The notes under the pieces were generated by a model that worked only from the letters and a program-made list of their open reading frames with translations, was not told the origin of the DNA and searched no databases. A stretch of 64,000 nucleotides of DNA from Salinigranum marinum. Lineage in GTDB: Archaea; Halobacteriota; Halobacteria; Halobacteriales; Haloferacaceae. The stretch lies in assembly GCF_024228675.1 (NCBI RefSeq), contig NZ_CP100462.1, forward strand, positions 372,001 to 436,000, given 5' to 3'. Positions within the stretch are counted from its first letter, which is position 1; each line of letters opens with the position of its first letter. The position numbers and the translations under genes were made by a program. Shown in pieces: positions 55,661 to 63,373 of the stretch.

Positions 55661-56524
55661 ATGAGCACCGACATCAGATTCACCGACTTCAAATCCGACA
55701 AGCAACCAACGTGGTGTCCCGGCTGCGGTGACTTCGGCACGATGAACGGGATGATGAAAGCGTTGGCGAACACCGGGAACGACCCGGACAATACGTTCGT
55801 CGTCGCCGGTATCGGCTGTTCGGGGAAGATCGGCACCTACATGCACAGCTACGCGCTCCACGGCGTCCACGGCCGCGCCCTCCCCGTGGGCATCGGGGCG
55901 AAGCTGGCGAATCCGAACCTCGAAGTGATGGTCGCTGGCGGCGACGGAGATGGCTACTCGATCGGCGCTGGCCATTTCGTACACGCCGTCCGCCGCAACG
56001 TCGACATGACCTATATCGTGATGGATAACCGCATCTACGGCCTCACGAAGGGGCAACCATCGCCAACATCGCGTGAGGACTTCGAGACCTCGACGACGCC
56101 CGAGGGTCCGAAACAACCGCCGGTCAACCCGCTGGCACTCGCGCTGGCTGCCGGCGGGACGTTCATTGCGCAGTCGTTCAGTTCAGACAGCCAGCGCCAC
56201 ACCGAGATCGTACAAAAAGCCGTCGAACACGACGGGTTCGGCTTCGTCAACGTCTACAGCCCCTGCGTGACGTTCAACGACGTCGACACCTACGACTACT
56301 TCCGAGACACGATTGTCGATCTCTCCGAGACAAACCACGATCCGACAGCTTACGACGACGCTACGGACGCGATTATCGACGGCAATAAAGAGTACCAAGG
56401 TGTGATCTATCAGGACGAGCACTCGATTGCCTACGAAGAGCGTGAAGGCCTCTCAGAGAATATGGCTGTCATACCCGACGGGGCTCCGGACAACGCAATG
56501 GATCTCGTTCGGGAGTTCTACTGA
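55661..56524 (+). CDS. korB: 2-oxoacid:ferredoxin oxidoreductase beta subunit
   Basis: The 287-residue beta subunit binds thiamine diphosphate: QPTWCPGCGDFGTMNGMMKAL, GIGCSGKIGTYMHSYALHGVHGRALPVGIGAKLANP, GGDGDGYSIGAGHFVHAVRRN and MDNRIYGLTKGQPSPTS. The closest match in wording and length is KorB (2-oxoglutarate-type) of haloarchaea, rather than the longer PorB. Together with an alpha subunit it oxidises a 2-oxoacid and reduces ferredoxin. The alpha gene, normally just upstream, is absent here. A GGAGGAGGA ribosome-binding site lies 10 bases before ATG 55661, unusual for this mostly leaderless genome. Confidence 0.9.
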   Translation: MSTDIRFTDFKSDKQPTWCPGCGDFGTMNGMMKALANTGNDPDNTFVVAGIGCSGKIGTYMHSYALHGVHGRALPVGIGAKLANPNLEVMVAGGDGDGYSIGAGHFVHAVRRNVDMTYIVMDNRIYGLTKGQPSPTSREDFETSTTPEGPKQPPVNPLALALAAGGTFIAQSFSSDSQRHTEIVQKAVEHDGFGFVNVYSPCVTFNDVDTYDYFRDTIVDLSETNHDPTAYDDATDAIIDGNKEYQGVIYQDEHSIAYEEREGLSENMAVIPDGAPDNAMDLVREFY

Positions 56525-56529
56525 TACAC

Positions 56530-56679
56530 ATGCCTGACTGCGCTACCTGTGGCGGGCATATTTCGGCTCAGTTCGCACGAGTGTTCGGCGACAAGGACGG
56601 CGTCGTTCTTGCGTGCCCGTCCTGTTCGCCCAATGCTGGTATTGGAAAAGAAATACGACAGCGAACAGATAATAGATAA
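56530..56679 (+). CDS. 49-residue double-CxxC zinc-ribbon protein (DUF7563-like)
   Basis: ATG 56530, 6 bases after korB, opens a 49-codon frame ending in TAA at 56679. It encodes MPDCATCGGHISAQFARVF followed by GDKDGVVLACPSCSPNAGI. The two CxxC pairs 25 residues apart and the RVFGD core match small haloarchaeal DUF7563 zinc-ribbon proteins. Likely co-transcribed with korB. Confidence 0.7.
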   Translation: MPDCATCGGHISAQFARVFGDKDGVVLACPSCSPNAGIGKEIRQRTDNR

Positions 56680-56896
56680 TCATTCTCTCAATCAGGTCCA
56701 ACTCAATCGGATTGTCACGCCCGTGGACGGGCTGAGTCGTGCAAATTATTGGAATGTACCTTCGTTTATTGATTGAGTATAGGTATCTGTAGTACTCTTC
56801 TTGTGTCATTGAAAATGTACTAGATTAGTTTCAAAAATAATATGGATGACATATGTTGACGCCATGTTTTTTTCAAACCGACGACTACGAGAGGTC

Positions 56897-57790
56897 ATGA
56901 GTTTCGCACAGGCGTCCACGCTCGTTTCAGGATCCCGCAAGGCACCCGAGGACGCCGCTCACGGTGCGGGTCGCCGTGACCGAAACCATATTCTTGCTCC
57001 GTTGCTCACGCCCGAAGAGCCAGCAGTGGCCGACCAACTTCGCGTCGCTGCAGGTCTCGCACGGACAGCAGATGCGTCCCTTCATATTGTTAGTCCGAGT
57101 GTCGTCCCAGAGGAAATGTCCGTAGAACACCGACAGGACGTAACGACTGACGATGAACAGGAACTCATTAATTGGGGACTTAAGCAGGTATCAACACGGA
57201 CTCCACGAATTGAGGAGCAAGTGCTTAATCCGCGTAGATTGAGCGACGGTATCCGGTATATTACCGGGGCGAACGATATCGATACTCTCGTTGTGCCCGG
57301 GGACTCAATGAAAGCGCGATTACGTCGGAGCCTCCCCGAGCGCCTCGCTCTTCGGTCTAATTGCGATATCGTCACCGTCAACGGTCATTACGGCTACGAA
57401 CAGGTTCCGTCAATTCTACTTGCAGTTGCAGGTGGTCCGCACTCTGGTCTGGCAACAGATATCGCCCAGCACATCGCAATTGACTGCGACTCGTGGATTG
57501 ACATTCTCCATGTCGTTGACGAGGACGCTTCGGAACACCAGCGACAGGAAGCGGAGTCTTACGTCAAAACTATCGCTCAGCGTATCAGTCGCCCCGAGTC
57601 GACCACGACATGGGTGCTGAAAGCTGAAAGTGTTGCTGACGTCATAATTGAGCAATCTGCGTACTATGGGCTCACGATTCTCGGCTCACCATCAAAGGGA
57701 CGACTTCGGCGGTTCATTTCTGGGTCTACGAGTGAGACTATTCAGGACAATGCCAAGAGTGCCGTTCTCTCAGCGTGGAGCAATCGTTAG
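56897..57790 (+). CDS. two-domain Usp-like protein
   Basis: The 297-residue protein has two diverged Usp-like domains: the first from about 30 (NHILAPLLTPEEPAVADQLRVAAGLARTADASLHIVS...DTLVVPGDSMKARLRRSLPERLALRSNCDIVTV), the second from about 170 (SILLAVAGGPHSGLATDIAQHIA...ADVIIEQSAYYGLTILGSPSKGRLRRFISGSTSETI). The second keeps part of the nucleotide-binding signature. Such proteins often regulate membrane transporters. I prefer ATG 56897; the longer frame from 56846 lies in an AT-rich promoter region (AAAAATAATATGG near 56832). Confidence 0.7.
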   Translation: MSFAQASTLVSGSRKAPEDAAHGAGRRDRNHILAPLLTPEEPAVADQLRVAAGLARTADASLHIVSPSVVPEEMSVEHRQDVTTDDEQELINWGLKQVSTRTPRIEEQVLNPRRLSDGIRYITGANDIDTLVVPGDSMKARLRRSLPERLALRSNCDIVTVNGHYGYEQVPSILLAVAGGPHSGLATDIAQHIAIDCDSWIDILHVVDEDASEHQRQEAESYVKTIAQRISRPESTTTWVLKAESVADVIIEQSAYYGLTILGSPSKGRLRRFISGSTSETIQDNAKSAVLSAWSNR

Positions 57791-57939
57791 GTATTGATAT
57801 CAGGTGAGAAGGGTCCCTGAAACTGTGACTGCTCGCTGCGTAATCGCCCATTTGATATTCGTCCGCTCCCTGTGCAGAGAGACCTGAGTGGAACATCTAT
57901 GACGATACTCCAGCAGCGCTCGGTTTGGTTCAGAGTGCA

Positions 57940-58072
57940 TTGGTTTTCGGTTAACACCGCGAGTAATGTTCAATGGCTGCGTGGGCGACTGAGTTCGATC
58001 GGTCTAGACTCTTTGCACACCACTCGAAATCCGAGAATTCGGCCCGTCAATCTTAATCGAACACGGATGGAC
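57940..58072. repeat. MITE-like remnant with ISH8-like ends
   Basis: CATTGGTTTTCGGTTAAC at the left and CTTAATCGAACACGGATG at the right resemble the terminal repeats of the ISH8-type elements at 26535 and 59769. The 133 bases between them encode nothing. A deletion derivative of such an element is likely. No exact target duplication is visible. The rest of 57791-58161 shows nothing else. Confidence 0.5.
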
Positions 58073-58161
58073 CAGACATAGCCGACGAGTGCAGCCCGGT
58101 GCGAGCGGCTCAGAGAAGCAATGCGGTCGACAGATAAGAAAGATCTGAGCGTGGTCCGTCT

Positions 58162-58491
58162 CTAACTCTCTTGAGAGCCCTCGGCAGGCGCGTACATCAC
58201 CGTGACCACGAACTCGTCCTCGAAGCCAGTGAACTGGTGATCCGTCCCAGGATCAAGATGTACGACATCGCCTCGCTCAACGTTGACCGACTCGTCTTCG
58301 GTCACAAGCGTTGCCTCGCCCGCATCAATGTGGTAGATTTCCTCTTCAGCGTGGGCATGCATCGGATCCTCGTCACCAGGCTCGAACCGCATCACCTGCA
58401 GACTGAACGACACCTCACGCATCGCCTCCGTTTCTGTCTCTTCGTCTTCAGCTAACTGATTCGCTACCTCAGAGATGCTGATGTGATCCAC
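58162..58491 (-). CDS. cupin-domain protein
   Basis: The 109-residue single cupin has metal-binding motif 1 in HAHAEEEIYHIDAGEATLVTEDE (H-x-H-x5-E pattern) and motif 2 as GDVVHLDPGTDHQFTGF. Small cupins bind a metal and may be isomerases, dioxygenases or sensors; none can be chosen from sequence alone. ATG 58491. The frame is intact and stands alone between repeats and non-coding DNA. Confidence 0.75.
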   Translation of the reverse strand: MDHISISEVANQLAEDEETETEAMREVSFSLQVMRFEPGDEDPMHAHAEEEIYHIDAGEATLVTEDESVNVERGDVVHLDPGTDHQFTGFEDEFVVTVMYAPAEGSQES

Positions 58492-59136
58492 AAAAGATAG
58501 TACGGCGACTTGAAGTATATGTCCTTTGGCTACTGTAAAGAGCGTGGTGTTAAAATCAAGTGGGAGCCGTTGAATACCCTGTCCTTGGTGGTTCTTGGAC
58601 TCTGGCTGCTATGCGATACCGTACAAGACTCACGCTGTGATTGCAGCAGTACCCAACCAGACCACCGGGCTACTGTCAGAAGCAGTATCGTGGACACGGA
58701 GGACGCATGCAGCAAGCCCGGAAACTGACTTCTACGAGTGCCGAGAATGATCGTCTCAGACACGTTCGGTGGAGAGCACGCCTCTTCAAGTGGCCCTGGT
58801 CACCCCTCCCCGAGCGTCTGCTGGACCGCTATTTCGATCGACGTCTGCCCGATGGGGACAACCGACTGTAGGTCCCGCTCGGAATCCACAGTCACCGGAT
58901 TCCACATGCTCTCGACAGCGGCCGCGCGATGGCGTACTGAACGTCCGTTGTGAGCCGGAGCCAGTATGAGGAGAATCTCGGGGGCATCACCGACACCGGC
59001 ACGATCAGGATGCACTTGCCCTTCTGTTCGGGGGTCAGCTTTAGCAGGGACTCGTAGGACCCCACAATCGGGGCGCCGATATCGTAGACACCACCCGGGT
59101 CTCTTCAACGCCGAGGACGACGACCGTATCGAGATG
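58492..59136. other. gap with a decayed coding stretch
   Basis: No intact gene is present. On the minus strand between about 58800 and 59090 there are protein-like stretches in two frames (GDAPEILLILAPAHNGRSV...WNPVTVDSERDLQSVVPIGQTSIEIAVQQ in one, VYDIGAPIVGSYESLLKL in another), which suggests the end of a frameshifted, unrecognised gene. The rest holds nothing that I can support. Confidence 0.3.
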
Positions 59137-59144
59137 TTTTAACA
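59137..59144 (+). promoter_or_regulatory. TATA-like box of the channel gene
   Basis: TTTTAACA is centred 27 bases before ATG 59168, as in a leaderless haloarchaeal transcript. Confidence 0.4.
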
Positions 59145-59768
59145 ATCCGAGAGTAACCCTCATATATATGGATAAGTGGCAGCGCCGCACCGTCTACTAT
59201 TCGTTTATTTTGTTCGGCTCAATGCTTGTGTTTGCGATCCTCTATCAGAACGGGATGCGTGTCTACGAGGGAGAACCACGAACGTTCCTCCACTCTTTAC
59301 AGGTCGTCGTCGAGACGTTCACGACGACGGGGTTCGGTTCGGATTCGCCCTGGACCAGTCCGGAAATGCAGGTGCTTGTGATCCTCATGGACCTCGTCGG
59401 GACGCTACTCATCTTCATGGCGCTGCCAGTACTCGCGTTTCCACTGCTTGAGGACATCCTCTCGACGACCGTTCCGACATCGATCGAAAACGGAATGCAG
59501 GATCACGTCGTCATCTGTTCGTACACCGCACGTGCTGGGGCCCTCATTGACGAGCTTGACTCGTGGGATGTGGACCACGTGATCATCGAACCGGATCGTG
59601 AGCGCGCGAAAGAACTGTACGAGGATGGCCACCGGATTATTCACGCAGACCCGACGTCGCTTGGAGGACTCAAAGGGGCAAAAATCTCTTCTGCTCGAGC
59701 ACTCGTTGCGGACGTCTCTGACCAAGTCGACGCAAGTATCGTCTTAGCTGCACAGGAAGTCACCGAGG

Positions 59769-61171
59769 CATTCGTCTTTAGTTAGACCTCACACCTCGGT
59801 TGCGTAGCGGTAGCGAGCGTCTCTTGGAGTATCGTTCGTTGCTGGTGGATCTTCTGGGCATCCTCGATCAGCCGCTCCAGCAACGGCGGTGGCGAGTAGC
59901 CGAGATACTCACCAAGTTCGTGGAGGATAAGCTGGGCGTGCGACCGGAAGGTCGCCGCCCAGCGTTCCGGTGGAAACACGATCTCGTCGTCAGCCTGCTC
60001 GGTAACCAGATCCAACAGCTCACGGCTCACCAGCAGTGACAGCAACGCCGCATACAGCAGAATTTTCACTACATCCGGGTCGCTTGTGTCGAACTCGTCC
60101 AACTCGTACTGCGTCTTCAGTTCACGAAACAGGGTTTCTACTTCCCAACGACACCGATACAACGTTGCTAGATCCTCTGGGAAGAACTCATCTCGCGGCA
60201 GATTCGTGATGTACAGATGGTAGTCGTCGGCGTCCTCATCGCGGACGCCGACGACGCGGAATTGCTTCGTATCCAGCGAGCGCGTTCCCTCGTACTGGCC
60301 TCGCTTGAACTCCGCTTCGACCTCTACGTCGATATACTTCCGCGAGAGATCATCGACTACATCGTGGATCTGCTTGCCCTCCAAGGGAATGGCGCGCCCG
60401 CGCCATTCCCGTAATTCCTCCGTTATCACCGGGTTCGCGCTCTTCTTCAGCCGACTCACGAAGTAGCCGTCATTCTCGTCGATCAACGCGAACCGGCGGT
60501 ACTTGAAGTACGCCAGATCAAGCAACACCAGCCGTCCTTGTAGCCACGAACCTGTCTTGAACAGCGTGCTGTCGTGCGTTTTCTCGTCTGTCACGTCGAT
60601 CCGTTCAATCGTCTCATCGGTGGCGTTGTGGAGCAGGTGGAGCTTCGCTCCAGCCTGCTCCTCGTGACGGGCTTGGAACTCATCAGAGAGAAACTCGTGC
60701 AACCGCAACACCGTTCCATCAGCGATCATCACGTCCCTGAATCGGTCGATATCAGCGTCAACAGCGTCGGGAACAGCGACCTCGTCGAGGCCGTGCTCGA
60801 CGAGGTCGCGCAGATACTCCGCAAACGTCGGCGTCAACCGCTGATGGAATCCGCCGGGAGAGAGCGGTTCATCGGCGGTAGCGTTGTAGCTGCGACGGAA
60901 TCCAGCGAGTGTTCGGCTCTCGCCTGCGGCGAAGCCGAACACGAACGACCACACGAGGGCGGGCATCTGTGTTTTCCTGTTGCGTTCGACCACGCCGAGT
61001 TCCTCGGCGTGCTCTTCGAGGAACTCAGATGGAAAAAGCGTAGTGAGTCGACGCATAATTCGAGGTGAGGACGGAGAGTTGTGCACAGACTTCTCCTCCT
61101 CACTCCTTCCGAAAAGTAGCCTCGATAAGCCGCTACTGTCACGCGGTTCGTCTCCTAACTAAAGACGGATG
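59769..61171 (-). mobile_element. ISH8-type IS4-family insertion sequence, in the channel gene
   Basis: The 1403-bp element has 17-bp inverted ends CATTCGTCTTTAGTTAG and CTAACTAAAGACGGATG and a perfect 10-bp duplication GTCACCGAGG (59759-59768 and 61172-61181). One intact transposase. Hairpins: 60776-60789/60796-60809 (14 bp), 60385-60395/60400-60410 (11 bp), 59931-59938/59956-59963 with inner 59940-59945/59950-59955. Each has a counterpart at the same codons in the element at 26535. Confidence 0.94.
59782..61086 (-). CDS. ISH8-type IS4-family transposase
   Basis: The 434-residue transposase has first Asp in DVMIADGTVLRLHEFLSDEF, second Asp in LVLLDLAYFKYRRFALIDEN and Glu in YRCRWEVETLFRELKTQYELDEF (YREK signature of IS4). 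It is clearly homologous to, but well diverged from, the protein at 26548-27846 (for example LVEHGLDEVAV versus LLEHALEEVAV). It is intact and presumably active. Confidence 0.92.
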   Translation of the reverse strand: MHNSPSSPRIMRRLTTLFPSEFLEEHAEELGVVERNRKTQMPALVWSFVFGFAAGESRTLAGFRRSYNATADEPLSPGGFHQRLTPTFAEYLRDLVEHGLDEVAVPDAVDADIDRFRDVMIADGTVLRLHEFLSDEFQARHEEQAGAKLHLLHNATDETIERIDVTDEKTHDSTLFKTGSWLQGRLVLLDLAYFKYRRFALIDENDGYFVSRLKKSANPVITEELREWRGRAIPLEGKQIHDVVDDLSRKYIDVEVEAEFKRGQYEGTRSLDTKQFRVVGVRDEDADDYHLYITNLPRDEFFPEDLATLYRCRWEVETLFRELKTQYELDEFDTSDPDVVKILLYAALLSLLVSRELLDLVTEQADDEIVFPPERWAATFRSHAQLILHELGEYLGYSPPPLLERLIEDAQKIHQQRTILQETLATATQPRCEV

Positions 61172-62215
61172 GTCACCGAGGATACCCCCATTATAAGCAT
61201 TGTCGAGGAACCCGACCGAACCAGTTATCACCGGCTCGCTGGCGCTGATCACGTTCTTTCCCCCCGACCGCTGCTTGGCGAGAGCCTGGCCTCAAAAGTC
61301 ACGACGTCGGTGACGGCTGATTTGGGTGAGGCTGTGGAAATCGGGGACGATTTCGACGTCGCAGAACTCCCGATTCACAGGGGGAGTCGCCTTGCCGGTA
61401 CGACGCTCGCTGAGAGTGGCATCCGCGAACAATCGGGGGTCAACGTCATTGGGGCGTGGTTCCGGGGCGAGTTCGAGACGCCGCCGTCCCCGGATGCGAC
61501 ACTCTCCGACGGCACAGTACTTCTTGTCACCGGTCACGAGGGTCAGCTCGAGGAGCTCAAACAACTCACGCTCTCGAAAGTCAGACCGTTTTCCCGTGGT
61601 AAAACAATCGTCATCGGCTACGGAGAGGTTGGTAGCAGGATCTCAGCCGCTCTGGATGAAGCAGGCCTCTCGCACACTGTTATCGACCGGACGGAGATGG
61701 ACGAGGTAGATGTCGTCGGTGACGCGACTGAGCCGGAGACGTTACGCGAAGCAGGCATCGACGACGCTCGAACGGCCATCCTCGCGATGCCCGACGACAC
61801 AACCACCGAGTTCGCGACGCTCGTGATCCGAGACATGAGTCCACAGACGGAAGTCATCGCCCGCGTCGAAGAATCCGAAAGCGTCCAGAAGATGTACCGG
61901 GCTGGGGCGGACTACGTACTCTCGCTGGCTACCGTCAGCGGGCGGATGATCGCGTCGACGATTCTCGAGGATGAAGACGTGCTGTCTCTGGATCAACAGG
62001 TTGAGGTCATCCGGACGATTGCGCCAGTACTGGTCGGACAAACCATCGGCGACGCGGACGTTCGAGCGAAGACAGGCTGCACAGTCGTTGGTGTCGAACG
62101 CAACGGCGCTGTTATTACGGACGTAGGCCCGACCTTCAGGGTTGAGGCGGGTGACGAACTCATTATTGCAGGGACCGACGATGGCATCCGACGATTCACC
62201 GAGCAGATGACCTGA
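61169..62215 (+). CDS. RCK-domain half of the split channel, with an IS-supplied start codon
   Basis: The last three bases of the ISH8-type element (ATG 61169-61171) are in frame with the interrupted gene, giving a possible 348-residue soluble protein MVTEDTPIISIVEEPDR... that contains the end of RCK_N1, RCK_C1, RCK_N2 (KTIVIGYGEVGSRISAALDEAG, D at the end of the next strand in VIDRTEMDE) and RCK_C2 (VRTIAPVLVGQTIGDADVRAKTGCTVVGVERNGAVI). It would resemble a TrkA subunit. Expression would need a promoter in the element end, which I cannot demonstrate. Confidence 0.5.
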   Translation: MVTEDTPIISIVEEPDRTSYHRLAGADHVLSPRPLLGESLASKVTTSVTADLGEAVEIGDDFDVAELPIHRGSRLAGTTLAESGIREQSGVNVIGAWFRGEFETPPSPDATLSDGTVLLVTGHEGQLEELKQLTLSKVRPFSRGKTIVIGYGEVGSRISAALDEAGLSHTVIDRTEMDEVDVVGDATEPETLREAGIDDARTAILAMPDDTTTEFATLVIRDMSPQTEVIARVEESESVQKMYRAGADYVLSLATVSGRMIASTILEDEDVLSLDQQVEVIRTIAPVLVGQTIGDADVRAKTGCTVVGVERNGAVITDVGPTFRVEAGDELIIAGTDDGIRRFTEQMT

Positions 62216-62406
62216 ATAGAGTGGTCGTCTCGGAGGAGGAGTGCCTCCTCGTGATTGGTCTTCGTAGAGAGCAGGACAGTGATGAGTTGGGTACCATGGT
62301 TCGGGAGTTGAGGCGCTCCCAGAATGGGCATCGGGCGACCTTTCTCCGAGAGTGCGTCACTTGCCCAGATGATGTCGCCACGTTCCAGGTCCTCAAACGC
62401 GGTCAC
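62216..62406 (-). pseudogene. truncated PemK/MazF-like toxin
   Basis: From GTG 62406 the frame encodes TAFEDLERGDIIWASDALSEKGRPMPILGAPQLPNHGTQLITVLLSTKTNHEEALLLRDDHSI, the first 60 or so residues of a haloarchaeal PemK/MazF-type toxin (DLERGDIIW, then a strand-rich core). At about 62216, directly after the channel-gene stop, the family sequence ends, and the frame continues only as antisense of that gene. The C-terminal half is missing. Confidence 0.7.
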
Positions 62407-62577
62407 TGTACGTCTTCCATCTCGTCTGTCTGGAGCGCTTCAAGAGTCTCTTCGCCGTACTGCTCGTCTGCAGTCTGGTAGTGCTGATGAAGCTGATAGG
62501 CAGAGTGGAGCCGTCCCTCATCGTCAGTAATCGCCCAGTACGGGCGCTTGTGCCGCACGAGACCTCGTTGAACGAAC
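62403..62577 (-). pseudogene. antitoxin fragment upstream of the truncated toxin
   Basis: The last 57 codons (VQRGLVRHKRPYWAITDDEGRLHSAYQLHQHYQTADEQYGEETLEALQ...) match the wing and tail of the haloarchaeal antitoxin at 353-715 (RGLVRHKGEYWAI). Its TGA overlaps the toxin GTG as GTGA, the usual antitoxin-toxin order. The DNA-binding helices are gone: at about 62577 the sequence switches to an HNH nuclease fragment on the other strand. Confidence 0.65.
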
Positions 62578-62800
62578 TGTACTTCGAGCGGGCTGACCGA
62601 CAATGTGAGTGGTGTGAGGTAGACGTGGATTCTCCCGACACACACCACATCAAACCGCGAGAAGAAGGAGGGCCGAACAAGGCCGAGAACCTATCGTTCT
62701 TTGCCCGAACTGCCACCGTAAGGCCGATCGAGGAATGATTTCACGGTCGAAGCTTCAGCACAAGGTATCGGAGCAGATGAAGGCTCAGGGAGTGAGATAG
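62572..62800 (+). pseudogene. HNH endonuclease C-terminal fragment with frameshift
   Basis: The frame reads ELYFERADRQCEWCEVDVDSPDTHHIKPREEGGPNKAENL, then shifts at about 62692; the next frame gives IVLCPNCHRKADRGMISRSKLQHKVSEQMKAQGVR and a stop at 62800. Together they form an HNH domain with CxxC, HH and CPNCH metal ligands. A single lost base in CTATCGTT explains the shift. The N-terminal part is missing at the junction with the antitoxin fragment. Confidence 0.7.
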
Positions 62801-63371
62801 CAATTTCTGATAAAAATACTACTTATAATAGTAGTAGTGAGTTTGTAGGTTTATGTCGTCTGCGTTCGGTTCAGCGAGGATGTCACTCACGGCATTCGCT
62901 AGTAATCGAGGGGGAGCGCAATATGACTCCTCCAAGTCCACCGGATTTGTTGCGGATGCGCTCCCCAAATCAACCATCGTCTTCTATCCGCATAACAGAT
63001 TATGCGAGAGGATAGACGCCTGTTCTTGAGGGGGTGTCCCGGTTTAGTCGTCATGAGAGGTCTCGAACGAATTGTCAGCGAGCGTGTGGTTTGTAGAAAT
63101 CCAAACTACGATGCACTGGGAACTCAACCCCAAAAAAATGTGTATTGCAACATACGGTTTATTCGTGTCGCGTATTATCTCGCCCGGAATAGCATGGGTT
63201 TAGCAGACTCTCCCGGTCAGCCGAACCCACAAACTGATAAGAAATTCAACTGAAATGCTGAGTACCCCGAATGTGCTACTCTTAGAATCGGCATACTGCA
63301 GCTCGATTGGGCTTCTAGCCGATTTCTGCAGCTTTCCAGTTGCGAACGGTCGAAGCTTGCAGAGAGCACTA
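62801..63371. other. gap without a gene
   Basis: These 571 bases are comparatively AT-rich and contain no protein-like frame. GGGGAGCGCA at 62911-62920 and TGCGCTCCCC at 62957-62966 form a 10-bp stem with a 36-base loop. An AT-rich run at 62805-62835 could be a promoter remnant. The function is unknown. Confidence 0.4.
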
Positions 63372-63373
63372 TC

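Larger units (their letters stand above)
59168..62215 (+). pseudogene. potassium-channel-like gene with two RCK modules, split by an ISH8-type element
   Basis: The 5' part (59168-59768) encodes a transmembrane helix (TVYYSFILFGSMLVFAILYQ), a pore loop with filter-like TTTGFGSDSPW, a second helix (VLVILMDLVGTLLIFMALPVLAF) and a first RCK_N/TrkA_N domain whose nucleotide loop is degenerate (VVICSYTARAG). The 3' part (61172-62215) finishes this domain, adds an RCK_C domain, then a second RCK_N with an intact GYGEVGSRI loop and RCK_C. Removing 1403 bp and one GTCACCGAGG copy restores a 544-residue frame (AAQEVTEDTPIISIVEEP). The family gates potassium flow by nucleotide or ion binding. The host copy is disrupted. 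Confidence 0.9.

Noticed and set aside
62911-62966. 10-bp inverted repeat in the gap before the integrase remnant, considered as a terminator or att site
   Set aside because: The loop is 36 bases, no T-run follows and no second copy was found; kept only as a note on the gap.
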